Counted from the first letter of the stretch, positions 8,155-17,738 are shown. The stretch is 61,732 bases of DNA from an uncultured Allomuricauda sp. (GCF_947258355.1 NZ_CAMYIC010000046.1:1-61732), one strand, 5' to 3'. A program made the numbers and translations. Notes: generated by a model not told the origin, from the sequence alone.

Positions 8155-8910
8155 ATGTCAAAATTAACGAGCAAACTATTGACTTTATCGCTACTTTTTG
8201 TTGGATTTATGTCCGCTCAAGAAGTAGAGCCCACCACCCCTGAGGAAACGGAGTTTTATGAGCCTGTTCCACCCAAAGTTACCCCGGGAGAAAATGGTGC
8301 GCCTCCCAGTGATGCCATTGTGCTTTTTGATGGAACCTCTTTGGATAAATGGATTAGTTCTCGAGATAGTACAGCTGCCAAATGGATTTTAAATGAAGAT
8401 GGCAGCATGACGGTAAAGGATCGGACAGGGGATATTCAGACCAAACAAAATTTTGGAAGTGTACAGCTTCACATTGAGTGGAAATCGCCCGCTGAAGTCC
8501 AGCGTGATGGTCAAAATCGAGGAAATAGCGGAGTGTTTTTAAATAATCTATACGAAGTTCAGGTATTGGATAATAATGACAACGACACATATGTCAATGG
8601 TCAAGTAGGCTCCATCTACAAGCAACATGTACCCCTGGCCATGGCCTCAGTGCCCACTGGAGAGTGGAACACCTACGATATTATTTATCACGCTCCTGAG
8701 TTTGAAAAAGGACAAAAAGTAAAATCAGGGACCCTGACCGTTATCCATAATGGTGTTTTGATACAAGACCATGTGGAGATCAAAGGGACTACACCGTATA
8801 TTGGTTGGCCCAAGAACCCACCGCACGGGAAAGGACCGCTAAGGCTTCAAGACCATGGCGATAACAGTCGCGTGAGTTATAGAAATATTTGGGTAAGGGA
8901 GTTGGAGTAA
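8155..8910 (+). CDS. Secreted DUF1080 protein (3-keto-glycoside hydrolase-like)
   Basis: A 251-residue protein with a signal peptidase I-type signal (cleavage probably near residue 21, FMSA-Q) and no lipobox Cys. The DUF1080 domain begins with LFDGTSLDKW (from residue 57), followed by GNSGVFLNNLYEVQVLDN and a C-terminal LQDHGDNSRVSYRNIWV. It is a diverged tandem paralogue of the gene before it, which is a lipoprotein. One copy anchored and one free in the periplasm suggests different linkages or positions in the envelope. It is the last gene of the isomerase-DUF1080-DUF1080 operon; the next gene belongs to a housekeeping operon with its own candidate promoter. Confidence 0.88.
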   Translation: MSKLTSKLLTLSLLFVGFMSAQEVEPTTPEETEFYEPVPPKVTPGENGAPPSDAIVLFDGTSLDKWISSRDSTAAKWILNEDGSMTVKDRTGDIQTKQNFGSVQLHIEWKSPAEVQRDGQNRGNSGVFLNNLYEVQVLDNNDNDTYVNGQVGSIYKQHVPLAMASVPTGEWNTYDIIYHAPEFEKGQKVKSGTLTVIHNGVLIQDHVEIKGTTPYIGWPKNPPHGKGPLRLQDHGDNSRVSYRNIWVRELE

Positions 8911-8968
8911 CTCTTTTTGTCCCAATTTTGAAATAGAATACCACCAAAGGCCAGAAACCTATTTTGGT

Positions 8969-8976
8969 TACCTTTG
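8969..8976 (+). promoter_or_regulatory. Candidate -7 box for the yicC-gmk-nadD operon
   Basis: TACCTTTG fits the Bacteroidota TAnnTTTG -7 element, 20 bases upstream of the chosen yicC-like start. No TTG lies at the right distance for a -33 element, so this is only moderately supported. It also forms one arm of an imperfect hairpin (CCAAAGG/CCTTTGG). Confidence 0.4.
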
Positions 8977-8996
8977 GCAAAATTTATCATACATAT

Positions 8997-9854
8997 ATGA
9001 TTCAATCCATGACAGGCTTTGGGAAGCACGTGGTACAGCTTCCTTCCAAGAAAATCACCATTGAGTTGAAATCCCTCAACAGCAAAAACCTGGACATCAA
9101 TGCCAGACTTCCCCAATTCTACAGAGAAAAAGAACTGGAATTGCGTAAAATGATTGCCAGTGCACTTAACAGGGGCAAAGTGGATTTTAATTTGTATGTT
9201 GAAATTACTGGAGAGGAAACTACAGCAGAGGTCAACAAAGGAGTGGTGAAGAATTACATGGAGCAGTTGGCCGATATAGCTAAAGGGGATGACATAAAAT
9301 TGTTGGAAATGGCCCTGCGGATGCCCGATACCCTTAAAACGGACAAGGATGATATTGATGAAGAAGAATATAAGGCCATAAAAGAAGCATTGGATGAAGC
9401 CCTAGCCAAAATAGTCGAGTTCCGAAATGAAGAAGGAAAAGTTTTAGAAGAGGACTTTGTCGAGAGGCTCAAGAACCTGAATAAACTTTTGGATGAAGTG
9501 AAAGCAATGGACCCCGAACGATTGGGAACGGTTCGGGAGCGACTGGATAAAGCAGTGGCCGACCTTAAGGTGGAGTTGGACGCCAACAGGTTTGAACAAG
9601 AACTTATCTACTATCTGGAAAAGTATGATATCACTGAAGAAAAGGTACGTTTGGCCAACCACTTAAAATATTTTGAAACCACTTTGAATTCAGATGATTC
9701 CAATGGAAAAAAGCTTGGGTTCATTTCACAAGAAATAGGGAGGGAGATCAATACCATCGGTTCCAAGGCCAATTACGCCCCAATGCAACAGCTGGTGGTG
9801 CAGATGAAAGATGAACTTGAAAAAATAAAGGAACAAATGCTCAATGTGCTATGA
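8997..9854 (+). CDS. YicC family endoribonuclease-like protein
   Basis: A 285-residue YicC/YloC family protein. The typical N-terminus MIQSMTGFGK begins at 8997, so I prefer this ATG to one 33 bases upstream whose extra residues do not match the family. The C-terminal DUF1732-type block (GKKLGFISQEIGREINTIGSKAN) is complete. YicC proteins are metal-dependent endoribonucleases implicated in stationary phase and small-RNA turnover in enterics. The gene overlaps gmk by 4 bases (ATGA), and the yicC-gmk pair is common across bacteria. It probably heads a yicC-gmk-nadD operon. Confidence 0.92.
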   Translation: MIQSMTGFGKHVVQLPSKKITIELKSLNSKNLDINARLPQFYREKELELRKMIASALNRGKVDFNLYVEITGEETTAEVNKGVVKNYMEQLADIAKGDDIKLLEMALRMPDTLKTDKDDIDEEEYKAIKEALDEALAKIVEFRNEEGKVLEEDFVERLKNLNKLLDEVKAMDPERLGTVRERLDKAVADLKVELDANRFEQELIYYLEKYDITEEKVRLANHLKYFETTLNSDDSNGKKLGFISQEIGREINTIGSKANYAPMQQLVVQMKDELEKIKEQMLNVL

Positions 9855-10447
9855 CAGAAGGCGGTAAACTTATTATTTTCTCGGCCCCTTCGGGCAGTGG
9901 TAAAACCACCATTGTGAAGCATCTGCTGAATCAACCAGAATTGAATTTGGCATTTTCCATTTCTGCGACATCACGTCCACGGAGAGGTAAGGAAAAGAAC
10001 GGGGTCAACTATTATTTTATGTCCGTTTCCCAATTTAAAAGACATATTAAAGACGGTGATTTTTTAGAGTGGGAGGAAGTCTACCGTGATAATTTTTATG
10101 GAACCCTTAAAAGTGAAGTGGAACGACTTTGGGCAGAAGGGAAAAACGTGATTTTCGATATAGATGTTTCCGGTGGATTACGAATCAAAAAGAAGTTTCC
10201 CGACAAAACCTTGGCCGTTTTTGTGAAGCCCCCAAGTGTAGATGAGCTTAAAATCAGATTGAAGAAACGGAGTACAGAAAGCGACGATAAAATCAATATG
10301 AGGATTGCCAAGGCATCCGTGGAGCTTGCCACCGCTCCACAGTTTGATAAAATCATCAAAAACTATGACCTTGAGGTCGCCCTGAATGAAGCTCATAAAC
10401 TGGTCGCGGATTTTGTAGGGGCCGAGATTCCCCCAAAAGAAGATTAA
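9851..10447 (+). CDS. gmk: Guanylate kinase
   Basis: A 198-residue enzyme that phosphorylates GMP to GDP with ATP. The Walker A loop SAPSGSGKTT is at residues 11-20, followed by the GMP-binding block SATSRPRRGKEKNGVNYYF and a typical lid region. Length and order agree with bacterial Gmk. It overlaps the preceding yicC-like gene by 4 bases and is followed after 3 bases by nadD, so it is the middle gene of a tight nucleotide-metabolism operon. Confidence 0.97.
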   Translation: MTEGGKLIIFSAPSGSGKTTIVKHLLNQPELNLAFSISATSRPRRGKEKNGVNYYFMSVSQFKRHIKDGDFLEWEEVYRDNFYGTLKSEVERLWAEGKNVIFDIDVSGGLRIKKKFPDKTLAVFVKPPSVDELKIRLKKRSTESDDKINMRIAKASVELATAPQFDKIIKNYDLEVALNEAHKLVADFVGAEIPPKED

Positions 10448-10450
10448 GGC

Positions 10451-11035
10451 ATGAAAAAGGTAGGGCTCTTTTTTGGGACCTTTAACCCCATACACATTGG
10501 TCATTTGGTAATAGCGAACCATTTGGTGGAATATTCCGATTTGGATGAGGTTTGGTTCGTGATAACGCCACAAAGTCCCTTCAAGGTAAAGCAATCCCTT
10601 TTGGACAATAACCACCGTTATCAAATGGTGTTCGAGGCCGTACAGGACTATCCTAAGCTAAAACCCAGCAAAATTGAGTTTGATCTGCCCCAACCCAATT
10701 ACACTTCCAATACACTTGCCCATTTGGATGATAAATATGGAGACGATTATCAATTTTCACTTATAATGGGAGAAGACAATTTAAAAGGCTTCCATAAATG
10801 GAAAAACTATGAGGCCATTTTAGAACTTCATTCCATTTATGTATACCCAAGGATTTCTCACGGTGAGATAGAACATCAATTTAAAGGGCACTCCAAAATC
10901 ACAAAAGTGGATGCACCCATTATGGAAATCTCATCGACCTTTATCCGCAAGTCGCACAAAGAGGGTAAAAATGTACGTCCGTTGCTTCCATATTCCGTTT
11001 GGAAGTACATGGACGAAATGAACTTTTACAGATAA
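10451..11035 (+). CDS. nadD: Nicotinate-nucleotide adenylyltransferase
   Basis: A 194-residue NaMN adenylyltransferase of NAD synthesis. The nucleotidyltransferase signature GLFFGTFNPIHIGH is at the N-terminus (HxGH for ATP binding), and the C-terminal ISSTFIRK motif matches the family's ISSTxIR. It is the third gene of the yicC-gmk-nadD operon. Its end lies only 2 bases from the end of the convergent GH130-like gene, with no hairpin between, so the two transcripts probably overlap. Confidence 0.95.
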   Translation: MKKVGLFFGTFNPIHIGHLVIANHLVEYSDLDEVWFVITPQSPFKVKQSLLDNNHRYQMVFEAVQDYPKLKPSKIEFDLPQPNYTSNTLAHLDDKYGDDYQFSLIMGEDNLKGFHKWKNYEAILELHSIYVYPRISHGEIEHQFKGHSKITKVDAPIMEISSTFIRKSHKEGKNVRPLLPYSVWKYMDEMNFYR

Positions 11036-11037
11036 CC

Positions 11038-12144
11038 CTATTCTTTTGCGGTGACCATACCCACCATACTGTCGGCAGTTCCATAATACAAATACCAGGT
11101 TCCATTGAACATAACAAGTCCTTCCAAGAAGGTTGTACCATCTTTATACTGTCCAGATTTTTCAAAAGGAAGTTCTGGCTTAATGAAGGGGTCATTGGTT
11201 CGGTCCAATAGCTTCCATGGTTCATTGGCATCAAAAAGAGCCTGCCCGCCGGTATAAATTCTATTTCCCAAATCTTTTACTCCTATATTTTGAGAATTGC
11301 CTGCATTGTACAGCACTACAATGCCCTTGTCGGTTAGCAATGGCGGTGGACCAGCCTCCACTAACCAGGAATCAAAATAACCAGGTCTAGGGCTTAAAAC
11401 TGGAGCTAGCTTGCCCTCATAGGTTTCCACGGGTTCCCAATCGATCAAATTCGAGGAAGAAGCCAACCAAATATGTGGAACCCCGTAGTACATCCAATAT
11501 TTTCCATCGATTTTGGCAGCAACTAATTTACCCCTCTTTAGCTCGGTGACTATGGCACCCGATTTGGTCTCCTTTTCGTGATAGGCACCTTTTTTAAAGT
11601 TCTGGAAAACGGGACCATGCTTTTCCCAATTCACTAAATCTTTGGAAGTGGCAACGGCCAACTTGGGTACTTTTCTGTTCCATTGGGTATAGGTCAACAC
11701 ATAAAGTCCATCTTGGGTTTCAACTATCCTTGGGTCTTCCACTCCGCCCGGCCATTCGTTGGTTTTCTGATTGTCGTTCTTTGGGTAAAAAACAGGGGAA
11801 GACCATTTATTATAAGAGCGTCCATCAGAAGAGGTGGCCATGCCGATCCGTGAGCGGTGCCCACCGATTTCTTTTTCACCCAGTTTTTCTTCTGCTCGGT
11901 ACATTACATAAATGGAATCTCCTTTTACAATAGCGGCGGGATTAAAAGTTGCCATGGATTCCCAGTGAGCCGTTGTATGGGTTATGGGGTCGGTAAAGGT
12001 AGATGTATCATCTTTTTGTAGGATGGGTTGAGCATTTTCTGGCCGTTCGAATGGTCCTAGCATCCATTCCTTTTCTTTGGTTTGCGAAAATATGTTGGTG
12101 TGAGAAAGTGAAAGTATGAATAGAGATAGAATTGCTGTTCTCAT
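11038..12144 (-). CDS. Secreted GH130-like five-bladed propeller glycosidase or phosphorylase
   Basis: A 368-residue protein with a cleavable signal (MRTAILSLFILSLSHTNIFS). I chose the ATG at 12144 because the upstream extension to 12207 has no signal-like character and overlaps the neighbouring gene. The mature part shows beta-propeller segments with GGVEDPRIV, EAGPPPLLTDKGIVVLYN and YRAEE, which recall GH130 mannoside phosphorylases/hydrolases. Being exported, it is more likely a hydrolase, since free phosphate is scarce outside the cytoplasm; that is inference. It follows a DUF6503-like gene by 5 bases and may be the last gene of a run that begins with the phosphate transporter. GH43/GH32-like assignment is the main alternative. 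Confidence 0.75.
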   Translation of the reverse strand: MRTAILSLFILSLSHTNIFSQTKEKEWMLGPFERPENAQPILQKDDTSTFTDPITHTTAHWESMATFNPAAIVKGDSIYVMYRAEEKLGEKEIGGHRSRIGMATSSDGRSYNKWSSPVFYPKNDNQKTNEWPGGVEDPRIVETQDGLYVLTYTQWNRKVPKLAVATSKDLVNWEKHGPVFQNFKKGAYHEKETKSGAIVTELKRGKLVAAKIDGKYWMYYGVPHIWLASSSNLIDWEPVETYEGKLAPVLSPRPGYFDSWLVEAGPPPLLTDKGIVVLYNAGNSQNIGVKDLGNRIYTGGQALFDANEPWKLLDRTNDPFIKPELPFEKSGQYKDGTTFLEGLVMFNGTWYLYYGTADSMVGMVTAKE

Positions 12145-12149
12145 CAAGT

Positions 12150-12866
12150 TTAAATTTTTTCCAATGTATCTGTTCCCAAATATTTGTCGTCTTTGTTCAT
12201 GTACCATGCTCTGGTCTTCGGCATTTTTATTCCGTTTATTTCCTCCATTCCTTCCAAAAGAATGTATTCGCCATCGTTTTTGCTTTCATCGTGATAAAAT
12301 TGGTAGACCTCCATCGCATAAGTGGATGGGTCGAAATAGAAATACCAGGTATCCGTACCTACTTCAGCATCGTAGTCCACCTTTAAAACAGCATAAGTTT
12401 TTCCCTTAAAGGTTTTCTGCTGCACTTTTGGGTCCAAATGAGTGCCAGGGTCGTTTAACTTCATGGGTAATCCGTACAGATAGGTATAGTAGTCTTTCAT
12501 AAAGTTACCCCGCTCACAGGTCAACCTGAACTTTTCGGCTTCTTCTTCGGAAAACTCTTTGTTTCCGTTAAAAGTGATGGTACAAGCATCCTTTTTGAAA
12601 AAATAAGCATAGGAATTGCCATCTTGCTCTACATCCAAGGTGAATTCTTGTTCGGGAAAATCCACAGAAATGGTACTCGTACGTTTCGGACGACTTGGGG
12701 TTTCCATAACCACTTTAAAAGTAGTTTTTAAACTTTCCCAATTGCTATTTGGGTCGTGGTAAGCAATGGCTTTTTCCAATACCTCTTCTGCAGAAATCGA
12801 TTGGGCCTTTGTATTCAAAAAAAATAATAACCCAAGGGTTAAAAGAGCAAAACGGGATTGTTTCAT
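12150..12866 (-). CDS. Exported DUF6503-like hypothetical protein
   Basis: A 238-residue protein starting at the ATG at 12866 (MKQSRFALLTLG...), which gives a clean Sec signal peptide cleaved near residue 21; the upstream in-frame start would add seven residues before the lysine-containing n-region. The mature part is rich in beta strands and aromatics (TDTWYFYFDPSTYAMEVYQF) and resembles secreted Bacteroidota proteins that I recall as DUF6503, with an LolA-like, outer-membrane lipid-handling flavour. I do not know its function. It lies 36 bases after the phosphate transporter and 5 bases before the GH130-like gene on the same strand. Confidence 0.75.
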   Translation of the reverse strand: MKQSRFALLTLGLLFFLNTKAQSISAEEVLEKAIAYHDPNSNWESLKTTFKVVMETPSRPKRTSTISVDFPEQEFTLDVEQDGNSYAYFFKKDACTITFNGNKEFSEEEAEKFRLTCERGNFMKDYYTYLYGLPMKLNDPGTHLDPKVQQKTFKGKTYAVLKVDYDAEVGTDTWYFYFDPSTYAMEVYQFYHDESKNDGEYILLEGMEEINGIKMPKTRAWYMNKDDKYLGTDTLEKI

Positions 12867-12902
12867 ATCAATTAAATTAACTGACATGAAAGATACCGCT
12901 TT

Positions 12903-15176
12903 TTATTTCTTTTCGATGGTAGCCGGCGTCACAGAACTGTCATGCTCGGCATAATACTGTTCCAAAAGATTCATCATGGCAGTGATTAAATCCTTGCTCT
13001 CCAATAATAGGGAGAAATATAGGGTCGTGTTCTTTGGACTGGATTCCTCGGTTCTGGTTCTGGAAACCTGTTGATTGATTTTCTGTGAAACCATCTCATA
13101 CAGCTTCTCTTTGGAGTTTAAAACAATACCAACTTGTTCAAACGACCGGTTTTCGAACGCTTTTTGGGTGCTATTGAAGATTTCTTCCAAAGAGGCGTCG
13201 ATTTCTTTGAGTTCCTTGATCTGGTTGTACTTTAACTTCTTGTGGTTGTTGTTCACATGGTTGTAGCTCACCTTGCCAATATATTCCAAGGATTGGGACA
13301 TGTCGGTCAGATGCCCCATAATGTTTATGTAGAAATTACTGGCACCCACATGGGCCTCATCCAAATTTTTTATAAAATAGAACGTATCGTTTCTTAAACC
13401 TTCTATTTCATTGGCCAGCTTCTTACTCTGCTTTTTGTTTTTCTTTAAAAAGTCAAGGTCGTGTTTGGACAATCCTTGAATGGAATTTGAGTAAATACGA
13501 TTGCTACGTTTTACCACGTTGGCAATGTTGGTGGCACTTTCCTCTATAACTCCTTGGATGGAACTGCTCTCGGCTCTTCTCAAACTGTCCTCTGCCTTAA
13601 TTTCCTTGGTCTTCTTATTGTGTGATATATAGTTTCTTAGCAATATGGCTGCTGCTGCAATCAACATCAATACAAGGGAAACAAATTTTCCGACAAATAG
13701 TAAGTATGCAATAATTGCGGCAGCAACAAATGCACTGAGGGCGGTGAAGAACCATCCTCCAATTACATTTAGCACTCCTGCTACCCTATACACGGCACTT
13801 TCCGCTCCCCAGGCCCTATCTGCCAAAGATGTTCCCATAGCTACCATAAACGTAACATAGGTGGTGGACAATGGCAATTTCATGGAGGTTGCAATCGAAA
13901 TCAAAACACTGGCCACCATTAGGTTAACAGATGCCCTTACCAAATCAAATGCGGGTTGCTCCTGTGTTTTACTTTTAGGGACATAGGTTTGTGGTAAAAC
14001 AAACTGTTTGTCTATTTTGGATTGTATGGATGGTGGAACGACTTTGGAAATATTTTCGAAGGCTACAATACTGAACTTCACTATTTGTCGAGAAAGATAA
14101 TTGGGTTGAAAACGTTCGTCGCCTTCGTCCTGCCTAGCTAAATCCACACTTGTTTTTACTACTCCTTTGGCTTTGGAAGAAAACCAAAGTGTAATGACCA
14201 TAATCGCACCTGACAGCAACAATAGCATAGTTGGGGTTTGAACAGCAGCAGCCAAACCTTGCATATTGAATTCGGCCGGATTTATACCGGAGGCTTGCCA
14301 ATCTTGATAGGATTGCAATGCGGCAATGGGAACCCCGATAAAATTGACTAAGTCGTTACCCGCAAAGGCCATGGCCAAAGCAAAGGTTCCAAACCCAATG
14401 ACTATCCTATAAATATTCCATTTTAATAGGCTCGCCACAATAAATGAGGCCAAAGTCCAGAACACAAAATTTCCTGCTAAGAAAGCCATTGGCTGAGTTG
14501 CTACAAACTCGGAAAGGGCACCATCAAAAAGAGCGGCACTTTTAAGACCCTTTACTAGGATAAAGTATACAATTGCAGTAATGGCCAAACCACCAAAAAC
14601 TGATTCTACCCATTTTGACCGTGTCTTAAAATTGAAAGAAATCAGAGTTCTGGAAATAAATTGTACCAGGGCACCGATAGAAAAGGCAATGAAAACAGAA
14701 AGTAGTATTCCAAATATGATTTCAGCAGCCTTGTCCGTGTTGATATAAGTGGCCAAATCTGAAAATCCTCCTTGCGTATCGGCTATTTTAATCAGGGAAA
14801 TTGCCACGGATGCACCCAAAAGCTCAAATACGATGGATACTGTAGTTGATGTGGGCATTCCCAAGGTGTTGAAGAAATCCAACAATAGAATATCCGTGAT
14901 CATCACGGCCATAAAAATGAACATGATTTCCTCAAACACGAATTCACCAGGATTAAAAATACCTTTTCGGGCTACTTCCATCATCCCGCTCGATGACATT
15001 GCACCAAAAGCGATACCTATACTGGCGACGATCATTATGGTCCTAAAAGAAATCGCTTTGGACCCTATGGCCGAGTTCAAAAAGTTAACGGCATCATTAC
15101 TTACGCCCACCACTAAATCGGTAATGGCCAAAATGCCGAGTGCCACAACCATGAAAATGTAAATGTTCTCCCCCAT
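12903..15176 (-). CDS. PiT-family inorganic phosphate transporter with cytoplasmic PhoU-like tail
   Basis: A 757-residue membrane protein. The first ~520 residues hold the two PiT (PHO4) halves, with paired signatures such as DLVVGVSNDAVNFLNSAIGSKA near the N-terminus and FAGNDLVNFIGVP in the second half, and about ten or more membrane helices. The last ~200 residues are soluble, Lys/Glu-rich and helical, like the PhoU-related helical domain fused to many Bacteroidota PiT proteins. It imports phosphate with a cation; the tail may sense or gate. It is first of a minus-strand run and is divergent from the dGTPase gene. Confidence 0.9.
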   Translation of the reverse strand: MGENIYIFMVVALGILAITDLVVGVSNDAVNFLNSAIGSKAISFRTIMIVASIGIAFGAMSSSGMMEVARKGIFNPGEFVFEEIMFIFMAVMITDILLLDFFNTLGMPTSTTVSIVFELLGASVAISLIKIADTQGGFSDLATYINTDKAAEIIFGILLSVFIAFSIGALVQFISRTLISFNFKTRSKWVESVFGGLAITAIVYFILVKGLKSAALFDGALSEFVATQPMAFLAGNFVFWTLASFIVASLLKWNIYRIVIGFGTFALAMAFAGNDLVNFIGVPIAALQSYQDWQASGINPAEFNMQGLAAAVQTPTMLLLLSGAIMVITLWFSSKAKGVVKTSVDLARQDEGDERFQPNYLSRQIVKFSIVAFENISKVVPPSIQSKIDKQFVLPQTYVPKSKTQEQPAFDLVRASVNLMVASVLISIATSMKLPLSTTYVTFMVAMGTSLADRAWGAESAVYRVAGVLNVIGGWFFTALSAFVAAAIIAYLLFVGKFVSLVLMLIAAAAILLRNYISHNKKTKEIKAEDSLRRAESSSIQGVIEESATNIANVVKRSNRIYSNSIQGLSKHDLDFLKKNKKQSKKLANEIEGLRNDTFYFIKNLDEAHVGASNFYINIMGHLTDMSQSLEYIGKVSYNHVNNNHKKLKYNQIKELKEIDASLEEIFNSTQKAFENRSFEQVGIVLNSKEKLYEMVSQKINQQVSRTRTEESSPKNTTLYFSLLLESKDLITAMMNLLEQYYAEHDSSVTPATIEKK

Positions 15177-15274
15177 TCTTTCAGAAATATGACAAAAATG
15201 CCATTATAAATCCGCAATAAGGTTAACAAAATGTTACCAAATACGGCCCCAAAAATATCAATATTTTCCAAGTG

Positions 15275-15307
15275 TTGGACATAGGTTCATCTTTTGATAT
15301 ATCTTCG
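15275..15307 (+). promoter_or_regulatory. Candidate promoter for dgt
   Basis: TTG at 15275-15277 and TATCTTCG at 15300-15307 are 22 bases apart. The second element differs from TAnnTTTG at one base. The dgt ATG follows 17 bases later. Confidence 0.4.
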
Positions 15308-15324
15308 CTATAAATCAATGGCCA

Positions 15325-16683
15325 ATGAACTGGGAGCAGTTACTCTCTTTAAAACGATACGGAGATACGGGAAAACGGTTACGAAAGGAACAAAATGAGA
15401 CCCGACTTGGATTTGAGGTGGACTACGACCGAATTGTTTTTTCCTCCGCTTTTCGAAGTTTACAGGACAAGACCCAAGTGTTTCCCATGCCCATAACCGT
15501 AGGCTCACAGAAGAACTTTGTGCACACTCGTTTGACCCATAGCATGGAAGTTTCGGTTGTGGGAAGGAGCCTTGGACGTATAGCCGGGCAACAGATTTTG
15601 GCCAAATATCCGTTTTTGTCCGAAGTGCACGGACACCATTTTAACGATTTTGGGGCTATTGTTGCCGCTGCAGCATTGGCCCACGATATTGGGAACCCTC
15701 CATTCGGGCACAGTGGGGAAAAAGCCATTGGCAATTATTTTAAACAGGGCAACGGGAAATTCTACGAAGATGCGTTGACTCCAGAGGAATACCAAGACCT
15801 TATCGACTTTGAAGGCAATGCCAACGGTTTCAAACTTTTGACCGAATCCAGGGAAGGGGTTCCGGGCGGGTTGCGCTTGAGCTACGCCACTTTGGGTGCT
15901 TTTATAAAATACCCGAAAGGGTCTTTGCCCAAAAAGCCGTCCAAAAATATTGTCGATAAAAAATTTGGCTTTTTTCAATCGGAGAAGGAGTTTTTCAATG
16001 AGCTAGTGGAAGAAATTGGACTGTTGCCCAATCCGAATCATCCTGAAACCGGTTATTTGAGGCATCCGTTGACTTATTTGGTCGAAGCTGCAGATGATAT
16101 TTGCTATACCATCATCGATTTTGAGGATGGCATCAATTTGGGGTTGATTCCCGAGGAATATGCTTTGGAGTATCTTATCAATCTGGTGAAGGATAACATC
16201 AATACCAAAAAGTACAATGCCATGACCACCTCGAGTGACCGATTGAGCTACTTGCGGGCACTTGCCATTAGTACTTTGATAGGGGATGCGGTCGACGTTT
16301 TTGTGAAGAATGAAGAAAAAATACTAAAAGGGGAGTTCGATGTTTCCTTGTTGGACAAGGGTAAGTATACGGCACAGGTGGAGGACATCATCAAATTGAG
16401 TGTTGAAAAAATCTATCAATCTGCCGAGGTGATTGATAAAGAATTGGCAGGATATCGAATTATTTCCGATCTATTGGACATGTATACCACGGCCTTGATC
16501 AATGTGAAGGAGGGAAATGATACCAATTACGACCGATTGCTCATCAAAAGCTTGCCTGAAAATTATCGGAACACTGATACATCCATCTATAAAATATTGT
16601 TGGATACGAGTTGTTTTGTGGCAAGTCTATCCGATAGTGCAGCGGTACATATCCACGATAAACTTACAGGGCGCAATATCTAA
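15325..16683 (+). CDS. dgt: Deoxyguanosinetriphosphate triphosphohydrolase (dGTPase-like)
   Basis: A 452-residue HD-domain enzyme that removes tripolyphosphate from dNTPs. The N-terminal DYDRIVFSSAFRSLQDKTQVFP block is characteristic. Metal-site residues are visible: His67 (HTRLTHS), His120-Asp121 (LAHDIGNPPFGHSGE), and the later DDICYTIIDFEDGI segment that holds the final Asp. Length is normal for the 450-residue class. It is transcribed alone; its stop overlaps the stop of the convergent DUF3078 gene by 4 bases. Substrate range (dGTP or all dNTPs) cannot be read from sequence. Confidence 0.93.
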   Translation: MNWEQLLSLKRYGDTGKRLRKEQNETRLGFEVDYDRIVFSSAFRSLQDKTQVFPMPITVGSQKNFVHTRLTHSMEVSVVGRSLGRIAGQQILAKYPFLSEVHGHHFNDFGAIVAAAALAHDIGNPPFGHSGEKAIGNYFKQGNGKFYEDALTPEEYQDLIDFEGNANGFKLLTESREGVPGGLRLSYATLGAFIKYPKGSLPKKPSKNIVDKKFGFFQSEKEFFNELVEEIGLLPNPNHPETGYLRHPLTYLVEAADDICYTIIDFEDGINLGLIPEEYALEYLINLVKDNINTKKYNAMTTSSDRLSYLRALAISTLIGDAVDVFVKNEEKILKGEFDVSLLDKGKYTAQVEDIIKLSVEKIYQSAEVIDKELAGYRIISDLLDMYTTALINVKEGNDTNYDRLLIKSLPENYRNTDTSIYKILLDTSCFVASLSDSAAVHIHDKLTGRNI

Positions 16684-17738
16684 AAAGAATAGAGCAATCC
16701 GACTCCCAGTAGTTGTTTGAACTGGATTTTGGCCACACCAGGGTTAATTACGGTGCCATCCTCTGCAATTTCTTCATCAAACTTGATGTCATCATCATAG
16801 ATGATGTGGGTTCCGATGTTAGCATTCAGGTATTCGTTTACCTTGAGATTAAAGTTCAATTCCCAATCCACATCTATGTTTCCGAAGCTCTGAAGATAAT
16901 CGGTATACAGATTGAGCCGATGACTCATCTGGACATTATTGGCAATTTGGGTATCCCAGGTATTGGTGATCAAGAAACCAAGTTCCAAAAAGAGCTTTTC
17001 CCCTTTCTCGACCCCGAAAGCGCCTTGGTTGGAGAGTGCTTCATCCAGTACAAAGGTAGATTTCATAGTGGCCGGTGAAATATAAAGGTTGAATTGGTCC
17101 TTGGGAGGAATGTAGGATGTACCGACACCGACAAACAAATACCCTGGGGCCATGAACCTGGAAATCGGTGTTTCCCGATCGGGATATTTATAACCATTGG
17201 AAAATTGGGTTCTTATATTGGCCTTTACGGAATAGTACCAGTTGGTAATGGTGTCCTTTCTGAAACTGAGCGTGGTGGACAATCGGATTTGATCGTCCGT
17301 TTTGCGGAGTTTTCTACCTTCTTGTGCATTGAGACCGTACCGAAGTTGTGCCTCATTGTTCCAACTTAAGTACCGGAATTTGTAGTTTCGGGCAAAATCT
17401 GCACTTGCGAGTGCCGACACGGAGTTATCGCCTCCTGCATTCCAGTTTACAAAGGAAACTTCGCTTATGTTAAGTCCGAACTTGTTGACTTTTTTCCAAA
17501 ATGATGTAGGGTGGAACCGATTGTACCAAATGCTCAATGGCTTTACCCGATTTAAAACGGTACGGGGGTCGGTGAGCTTGGCACTCCTGGTCAAGTATTT
17601 TAGTTTAACATCCTTGATGCGAACAATTTTAAACCCAGAATCAGTACTGTCGGGTTCAAAAACCTTTAGTCGTGTTATCTGTGCATTGGCAGAAAGAAAA
17701 ACGGTAAGGATTAGAATTAAAAAACAATTTATTCGCAT
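16680..17738 (-). CDS. DUF3078 outer-membrane-type protein
   Basis: A 352-residue protein with a Sec signal (MRINCFLILILTVFLSANA-Q). The mature region has alternating amphipathic strands and phrases typical of DUF3078 (FHPTSFWKKVNKFGLNISEVSFVNWNAGG, NFNLKVNEYLNANIGTHIIYDDD), consistent with a small outer-membrane beta barrel. Function is not known. Its start overlaps the end of dxs by 10 bases, so it is probably translated from the dxs transcript; this dxs-DUF3078 linkage is common in Flavobacteria as far as I recall. Confidence 0.85.
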   Translation of the reverse strand: MRINCFLILILTVFLSANAQITRLKVFEPDSTDSGFKIVRIKDVKLKYLTRSAKLTDPRTVLNRVKPLSIWYNRFHPTSFWKKVNKFGLNISEVSFVNWNAGGDNSVSALASADFARNYKFRYLSWNNEAQLRYGLNAQEGRKLRKTDDQIRLSTTLSFRKDTITNWYYSVKANIRTQFSNGYKYPDRETPISRFMAPGYLFVGVGTSYIPPKDQFNLYISPATMKSTFVLDEALSNQGAFGVEKGEKLFLELGFLITNTWDTQIANNVQMSHRLNLYTDYLQSFGNIDVDWELNFNLKVNEYLNANIGTHIIYDDDIKFDEEIAEDGTVINPGVAKIQFKQLLGVGLLYSF

